Shown: positions 9,887-15,000 of the stretch, piece by piece | How positions within the stretch are numbered: the first letter of the stretch is position 1 | How the letters are laid out: the number at the start of each line of letters is the position of its first letter | NCBI RefSeq assembly: GCF_042767895.1 | Contig: NC_091554.1 | Location: 44,877,799-44,892,798 of the forward strand | DNA from: Penaeus vannamei | Lineage: Eukaryota; Arthropoda; Malacostraca; Decapoda; Penaeidae | DNA length: 15,000 nt | Direction of reading: 5' to 3' | Notes under the pieces: generated by a model | Seen by the model: the letters and a program-made list of their open reading frames with translations, nothing else | Told to the model about the DNA's origin: nothing | The model's database searches: none | Translations under genes and position numbers: made by a program

Positions 9887-11326
9887 TTAGGCGAGAAGTG
9901 GCCAGTAGAATCTAGAAAGGTCGTTTAAATTCTCTTCCTTTTTGTCCGGAATCACGTACATGAATTTCCCTGCTCGGTTCAGGTAGACTTGCAAAGTTTC
10001 TTGTGCTTCGTAATAAAGCTTGCACGGCAGCACCACATGCTTGTCCATCAACTCAATAACTTTACTGATAACCTCCCGGTCCTCCTCGCTGTTGCCGTCC
10101 ATGAAGCGCTGGCTGTTGCGTATGTGGGTGTAGGCTTCCACCGTCCGCAGAATCTCCTTGCCGACCTTCTTGTTCCTCCTGACGACGTCCTTCGACCCGT
10201 CCTTGTCCCCCTGCTTCGGCCTCTCCACGCGGCAGCGCCTGCACTCGCCCGTCTTGCAGCTGACGGCCTCCGCGCACTCCAGGCACTTCATAGACACCTC
10301 GGCCGGGAAGTGGCTCTTCTCAGGCCAGTCGCTCTCGCACGCCTCGCACTTGCACAGGAAGTAGTAGTGGATGAGCAGGTGGTGGCGGCGCGCGGAGGTG
10401 TCCCTCTCGTAGTAGCGGAACCCGTAGAAGGTCGTCACTTCCTCGCCCGCTGGGATGAACCTCACGGCATACAGCGAGGACGGGTCGCTGCCGTAGCTCG
10501 GCACTGCGCTCGGGTTGCACGAGTGGTTCAGCAGACTCATGGTAGCGAGCACCTTCGTCCCGACGTTGGCCCCGACCACGTCTCCGGTGAAATTATAGGA
10601 TACCTGGAACACAAGAGAACAAATCCTCAAACATTTTTTCCGTCATAGCGCCAAACAATCTCTTGGATTTTTTTTTTATTTTTATTTTATTTTTTTGAAA
10701 ACGTTAGCATGAAACTACCCATCTCATTACATATTAATCCTAAAAATAAAAATAAAGAATAGGAAATTCCACGAACCAAATTCCTCCAGTGGCACTTAGG
10801 AGTAGCTACGAGTAAGGCCATCACTCACTCCCCACTTTACCTGTAAATCTTTAATAGTGAATATATTGCACCGGAGTTTCATGATGAGCGAGACCAGAGT
10901 GCTCCCCGTCAGCAGGACGTCCTCCTCGCTGGGACACACTGCCTCGCCGCGGCTGTTCACGAAGTACCTCCTGCTCATCTCCAGGAGCTTGGTGACGATG
11001 AAGGCCTCAATGCACCTGCCGAAGAGCTGTTTATTGGTATGGTGTTGTTTGTTCGAGCACAGGTGATAGATCGCACGGAAGTCGGAGGAACTGTATACGC
11101 CGTCTTCGTCGAACCCGAGCTTCTCCGGGGGGAGCGTCTCCGCTTCCTTCTTCAGCCTGGGGATCAGCTCCTTCAGGCGTGCGAAGGAGAGCTTCATGAG
11201 GATCCGGAAGGCGAGCACGCACGGAGTGTCGCCGCTGAAGGCCGCCAGAGCAGGCAGAACCTCGCACTCCTGCTCGTGGAAGTCGGCGAGGCCCCGCTCT
11301 CGGCACTCCTCGCTGCAGAACACCAC
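9887..11326 (-). CDS. SMYD4-like SET and MYND domain protein, copy B (5' partial, two exons in window)
   Basis: Paralogue of copy A, on the opposite strand. Exons are 11326-10841 (486 bp) and 10603-9887 (stop TAA at 9889-9887), joined across intron 10840-10604 (GTAAAG..CCAG), phase 0, giving 400 residues in the window. It begins with the second half of the MYND finger (VVFCSEEC..FHEQEC). The first half and everything upstream must lie in an exon beyond 11326, and none is recognisable up to 15000. The SET insert, CPSEED and RCNIFTI follow, then NHSCNP, TFYG with the active-site-type Tyr, post-SET FLCKCEAC, a CLEC..CRRC cluster and the C-terminal VVLPCKLYYEAQETL helix. Exon 2 aligns to copy A without gaps at about 60% identity by hand count. 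The coding sequence is strikingly GC/CpG-rich at third positions except in its last 200 bp. Frame is intact. A lost or very distant first coding exon is the main uncertainty. Confidence 0.88.
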
Positions 11327-11364
11327 CTGGGGGCGGGGAAGGGGCACAGGAGCCGAGTCAGAGA
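11327..11364 (-). promoter_or_regulatory. 3' splice site of gene B formed by a minisatellite unit
   Basis: In the gene B sense the exon is preceded by CTGACTCGGCTCC, then TGTGCCCCTTCCCC and GCCCCCAG. This provides a branch-point-like CTGAC, an uninterrupted pyrimidine-rich tract and the CAG acceptor. All of it except the AG belongs to the first copy of the 35-bp array (11330-11364). The junction is supported by frame and by the homologous acceptor of copy A at 527-528. Branch-point use is inferred. Confidence 0.75.
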
Positions 11365-13148
11365 GGGGCGGGGAAGGGGCACAGGAGCCGAGTCAGAGAG
11401 GGGCGGGGAAGGGGCACAGGAGCCGAGTCAGAGAGGGGCGGGGAAGGGGCACAGGAGCCGAGTCAGAGAGGGGCGGGGAAGGGGCACAGGAGCCGAGTCA
11501 GAGGAGGAGGGCGGGGGAAGGGGCACAGGAGCCAAGTCAGAGAGGGGGCGGGGAAGGGAGCACAGGAGCCGAGTCAGAGAGGGGCAGGGGAAGGGGCACA
11601 GGAGCCGAGTCAGAGAAGGGCGTGGGGAAGGGGCACAGGAGCCGAGTCAGAGAGGGGCGGGGAAGGGGCACAGGAGCCAGAGTCAGAGAGGGGCAGGGGA
11701 AGGGGGCACAGGAGCCGAGTCAGAGAGGGGCGGGGAAGGGGCACAGGAGCCGAGGTCAGAGAGGGGGCGGGGAAGGGGCACAGGAGCTCAAGTCAGGAGA
11801 GGGCGGGGAAGGGGCACAGGAGCCGAGTCAGAGAGGGGGCGGGGAAGGGGCACAGGGAGCCGAGTCAGAGAGGGGCGGGGAAGGGGCACAAGGAGCCAAG
11901 TCAGAGAGGGGCGGGGAAGGGGCACAGGAGCCGAGTCAGAGAGGGGCGGGGAAGGGGCACAGGAGCCGAGTCAGAGAGGGGCGGAGAAGGGGCACAGGAG
12001 CCGAGTCAGAGAGGGGCGGGGAAGGGCACAGGAGCCAAGTCAGAGAGGGGCGGGGAAGGGGCACAGGGAGCCGAGAGTCAGAGAGGGGCGGGGAAGGGGC
12101 ACAGGAGCCAAGTCCAGAGGGGCGGGGAAGGGGCACAGGAGCCAAGCTCAGAGAGGGGCGGGGAAGGGGCACAGGAGCTCCGAGTCAGAGAGGGGCGGGG
12201 AAGGGGCACAGGAGCCGAGTCAGAGAAGGGCGGGTGGAAGGGGCAACAGGGAGCCGAGTCAGAGAGGGGCGGGGAAGGGGCACAGGAGCCGAGTCAGAGA
12301 GGGGCGGGGAAGGGGCACAGGGAGCCGAGTCAGAGAGGGGCGGGGAAGGGGCACAGGAGGCCGAGTCAAGAGAGAGGGCGGGGAAGGGGCACAGGAGCCA
12401 AGTCAGAGAGGGGGCGGGAAGGGGCACAGGAGCCGAGCCAGAGAGGGGCGGGGAAGGGGCACAGGAGCCGAGTCAGAGAGGGGCGGGGAAGGGGCACAGG
12501 AGCCAAGTCAGAGAGGGGCGGGGAAGGGGCACAGGAGCCGAGTCAGAGAGGGGCGGGGAAGGGGCACAGGAGCCGAGTCAGAGAGGGGCGGGGAAGGGGC
12601 ACAGGAGCCGAGTCAGAGAGGGGCGGGGAAGGGGCACAGGAGCCAAGTCAGAGAGGGGCGGGGAAGGGGCACAGGAGCCGAGTCAGAGAGGGCGGGGAAG
12701 GGGCACAGGAGCCAAGTCAGAGAGGGGCAGGAAGGGGCACAGGAGCCGAGTCAGAGAGGGGCGGGGAAAGGGCACAGGAGCCGAGTCAGAGAGGGGCGGG
12801 GAAGGGGCACAGGAGCCGAGTCAGAGAGGGGCGGGGAAGGGGCACAGGAGCCGAGTCAGAGAGGGGCGGGGAAGGGCCACAGGAGCCGAGTCAGAGAGGG
12901 GCGGGGAAGGGCCACAGGAGCCGAGTCAGAGAAGGGCGGGGAAGGGGCACAGGAGCCGAGTCAGAGAGGGGCGGGGAAGGGGCACAGGAGCCGAGTCAGA
13001 GAGGGGCGGGGAAGGGCCACAGGAGCCGAGTCAGAGAGGGGCGGGGAAGGGCCACAGGAGCCGAGTCAGAGAAGGGCGGGGAAGGGGCACAGGAGCCGAG
13101 TCAGAGAGGGGCGGGGAAGGGGCACAGGAGCCGAGTCAGAGAGGGGCG
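11330..13148. repeat. 35-bp G-rich minisatellite, about 52 copies, in intron of gene B
   Basis: The unit begins GGGGCGGGGAAGGGGCAC and ends GAGTCAGAGA. The span of 1819 bp corresponds to about 52 units. Most copies contain a GC-box GGGGCGGGG. Variants include GCCAAG for GCCGAG, GGGCCAC for GGGGCAC, and many single-base indels concentrated between about 11490 and 12430. Copies next to the exon (11330-11490) and those from 12430 on are nearly identical. Since 35 is not a multiple of three and the + strand unit lacks stops, all + frames stay open for hundreds of codons; these are not genes. The last copy breaks off at GGGGCG/CGTCCGGG. Confidence 0.97.
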
Positions 13149-13150
13149 CG
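12871..13150. repeat. 140-bp higher-order repeat (two perfect copies) within the 35-bp array
   Basis: Four successive 35-bp units with the pattern GGGCCAC, GGGCCAC plus GAGAAGGG, GGGGCAC, GGGGCAC occur at 12871-13010 and again, identical by eye, at 13011-13150. This is a recent block duplication of four units at the distal edge of the array. Confidence 0.85.
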
Positions 13151-13518
13151 TCCGGGTGTGAGGAAGGACGGCAGACATTTTTTTTTCTAAACACGAGCCA
13201 TCGACAAAGGGAAAGTTTCAGATTAACTTCAAATATAGGAATTAATTAGTGTTTGGTATATTCATGTATTAAAATTTGGAAAATAAAGAATGCTATAAAT
13301 CAGAGTCGTGGCATTCCTGGTTTTAGGCATTTAATTATGAACAAAGGCCCTGTTTACCGCTCGTACCTAGATTCAGAGCTTGTTGTCCATCTACATATTA
13401 AGGGTAAGGCAACCAATAAAAATACATGAAACAAATGCGAATCGCTCTGAGGTGCCATAAACCATGTTATTTTGCCATGTTCGGGTACCAACCAATCAGC
13501 CACGATGCAAATACACAC
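13149..13518. other. AT-rich spacer upstream of the array, no exon recognised
   Basis: Presumed intron or upstream DNA of gene B. On the minus strand I looked for the missing exon with the first four MYND cysteines (C-x2-C..C-x2-C) and saw no such pattern. Nothing else is recognised. Confidence 0.5.
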
Positions 13519-13897
13519 TCATGACAGCATCCTCTTAAAGACACTTGCCCATGGCAATATCCTCCTAAAGACATTTATTTATGATTGTATCCTCTTAAAG
13601 AAACATGACAATATCCTCTTAAAGGCAACTTCCTCATGACAATATCCTCTTAAAGGCAACTTCCTCATGACAACAACCTCCTAAATACACAAATGACAAT
13701 ATCCTCTTAAAGACACATGACAATATCCTCTCAAAAACACTTACTCATGACAACAACCTCCTAAATACACTTATGACAATATCCTCTTAAAGACACTCAT
13801 GACAGTATCCTTTAAAAAGACACTTACTCACGGCAGTATTCTCTTAAAAACACATTATGACAATATCCTCTTAAAGACACTTATGACAATATCTTCT
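13519..13897. repeat. variable-length minisatellite, 14 copies of a TATCCTCTTAAAG core
   Basis: The core ATGACAATATCCTCTTAAAG, followed by a variable GACACTT..CTC segment, recurs at about 13524, 13555, 13586, 13610, 13642, 13674, 13699, 13723, 13753, 13779, 13805, 13836, 13864 and 13890. Spacing is 22-33 bp. A distinct subtype, CAACCTCCTAAATACAC, appears twice (13674, 13753), 79 bp apart, showing block amplification. Confidence 0.9.
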
Positions 13898-14003
13898 CTG
13901 AACGCCTGAGCCGCTGAAAGCTCCTAGGAAATGGAAGTACAATACAATACGTACTCTCTGTACTTCAGCTTCAACAGTGAGTGAATCCGTGAACGCAGAT
14001 GTA

Positions 14004-14095
14004 CTATAGATTCGAATGAAATTTAAGAAGCTGGTTTTAATGTGAACGAGACGTCAATGAACTACAAATGGGAATACATCTTAAGAAGTCGGTTT

Positions 14096-14166
<71 letters not shown>

Positions 14167-14167
14167 G

Positions 14168-14256
<89 letters not shown>

Positions 14257-14520
14257 CATACAGACAGACAGACACAATTCAAGCCATAGATTCGAACGCA
14301 TCAAATTTGAGTTCGTTCGAGGGTGAATGAGAAGACGGAACTGAACCATACACACGAATATATATATTTTTTCAAGAACTTATAAAAAAATATATATATT
14401 TTTTTTCTTTCAAGAAGTTGGTTTAGAGCTGAATAATACGTTGTTTTTATTTTGAACGAGAATTAGGACACAAATAAACCATAGATTAGAATACATTCAA
14501 AGAATTTGGTTTTCGAATGA
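14004..14520. repeat. degenerate 55-75 bp repeat interrupted by a microsatellite
   Basis: Modules CATAGATTCGAATACATT, AAGAAGTTGGTTT and TGAACGAGA recur in the same order. TAGATTCGAA is near 14008 and 14286, with a variant TAGATTAGAA near 14482. AAGAAG-TGGTTT-type motifs are near 14026, 14082 and 14411, with a weaker one at 14500. TGAACGAGA is near 14041 and 14453. The GA/GATA/GACA block at 14098-14274 sits inside this array. Copies are too diverged for exact borders. Confidence 0.55.
14098..14274. repeat. compound microsatellite (GA)n-(GATA)n-(GA)n-(GACA)n
   Basis: (GA) runs about 14098-14160, GATA repeats about 14162-14188, (GA) again to 14240, then GACA units to 14274. Open frames over it on the minus strand are Ser-Leu strings and not genes. 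Confidence 0.97.
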
Positions 14521-14740
14521 ATGAATTTGATCATTAATAAAAAAAAAATCATAATAAATGAATGGACACACACACTCTTAACATATCAACAATATACTTG
14601 TTTAGAAACAAATATCACAATTTGAACGGGCATTCTCGTCGCATATTTACAGTCTACATTTTTTTTTTAAACTTGAAGACGAAAGAAGCGGCTGATCCCC
14701 TTAAAGAGGGTCGCAGGAACCGAACGGAGCTGGACCGAGA
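14521..14740. other. AT-rich spacer
   Basis: No gene, RNA or repeat family is recognised in this stretch, which changes to a purine-rich tract near 14730. Confidence 0.5.
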
Positions 14741-15000
14741 GGGAAGCAGGGGAGGGAGGGAAGGAGAGGGAGAGGGAAGCAGGGGAGGGAGAGAAGGAGA
14801 GGGAGAGGGAAGCAGGGGAGGGAGAGAGGGGAGGGAAGCAGGGGAGGGAGGGAGGGGAAAAGGGGAGGGAGGGAGGGAGAGAGAGAGCGAGGGAGAGAGA
14901 GGGAGAGGGGGAGGCAGAGAGAGAGAGAGGCAGGGAGGAAGAGGAGAGAGAGAGAGAGAGAGGGTGGGAGGAAGAGGAGAGAGAGAGAGAGCGAGAGAGA
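14741..15000. repeat. purine-rich GGGA/GA tract, with a 33-bp repeat, running off the window
   Basis: Almost pure G and A on +. A unit beginning GGGAAGCAGGGGAGGGAG recurs at 14741, 14774, 14807 and 14833 (33, 33 and 26 bp apart). It is followed by GGGGAGGGAGGGAGGGG, AAAA and a second GGGGAGGGAGGGAGGG (about 14842-14878), which satisfy the canonical G-quadruplex pattern. It ends in GA/GGAAGAG repeats at the window edge. Confidence 0.93.

Noticed and set aside
9989..10648. 219-codon open frame on + with Leu/Ala/Arg-rich product
   Set aside because: It is the exact antisense of the GC-rich SET exon of gene B, where stops are rare because of base composition.
11039..13249. Open frames of 736 and 664 codons on +, rich in Gly, Arg, Glu and Ser
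   Set aside because: They begin antisense to the SMYD exon and run through the 35-bp minisatellite. The unit has no stop on + and is not a multiple of three, so all + frames stay open. Product cycles with indels; no conserved gene structure.
13501..13900. Possible CRISPR array (regularly repeated motif)
   Set aside because: Spacing is 22-33 bp with related rather than unique spacers, in an evidently eukaryotic context, and no cas genes.
14004..14300. TTCGAA-type motifs resembling a tRNA B box
   Set aside because: No acceptor or anticodon stems could be built around them; they belong to a degenerate repeat.

Overview
The window reads as animal nuclear DNA. It has spliced genes with GT..AG introns, very abundant microsatellites of (TA)n, (TG)n, (GA)n and mixed types, GC-rich minisatellites, and a mariner-type transposon relic. 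No bacterial gene organisation is visible. The microsatellite load plus an arthropod-style SMYD4-like gene pair suggests an arthropod, most likely a decapod crustacean. That assignment is inference and was not tested.

Only two genes can be supported. They are paralogous SET+MYND (SMYD4-like) protein lysine methyltransferase-family genes in a tail-to-tail (convergent) arrangement about 8 kb apart. Copy A is on + (exons 244-365, 529-1014, 1126-1824). Its 5' exon(s) lie left of the window. Copy B is on - (exons 11326-10841 and 10603-9887). Its 5' exon(s) are not found up to position 15000. Introns fall at homologous positions: one splits the MYND zinc finger and one falls just before the conserved SET core. 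The middle exon is exactly 486 bp in both copies. Copy B is much more GC/CpG-rich than copy A.

Layout: 1-1824 gene A; 1825-2812 its 3' flank with candidate poly(A) signals; 2813-3880 a 1.1-kb (TA)-rich satellite containing a (TG)/(CA) inverted repeat; 3881-4261 a truncated, frame-broken mariner relic on -; 4262-5362 mostly featureless sequence with a possible decayed coding segment at 4938-5268; 5363-5563 a TG/GA/GACAGA compound microsatellite; 5763-5804 a T42 run; 6015-7331 a nested C-rich minisatellite; 7484-7824 a 77-bp tandem repeat; 7825-9590 AT-rich DNA with diverged dispersed repeats; 9591-9698 (TG)n; 9887-11326 gene B; 11330-13148 about 52 copies of a 35-bp G-rich minisatellite lying directly against the splice acceptor of gene B; 13519-13897 a 22-33 bp repeat; 14004-14520 a degenerate repeat split by a GA/GATA/GACA microsatellite; 14741-15000 a purine-only-like tract with G-quadruplex potential, running off the end.

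The two genes are likely products of an inverted duplication. The most unusual feature is the 35-bp array. In the transcript sense of gene B it repeats a branch-point-like CTGAC plus a polypyrimidine tract and lacks AG for about 460 bases before the acceptor. It is in effect a tandemly amplified 3' splice-site cassette. No defence system, RNA gene, CRISPR array or complete mobile element was found. The long proline-rich and Arg/Gly/Glu-rich ORFs over the minisatellites are regarded as artefacts.
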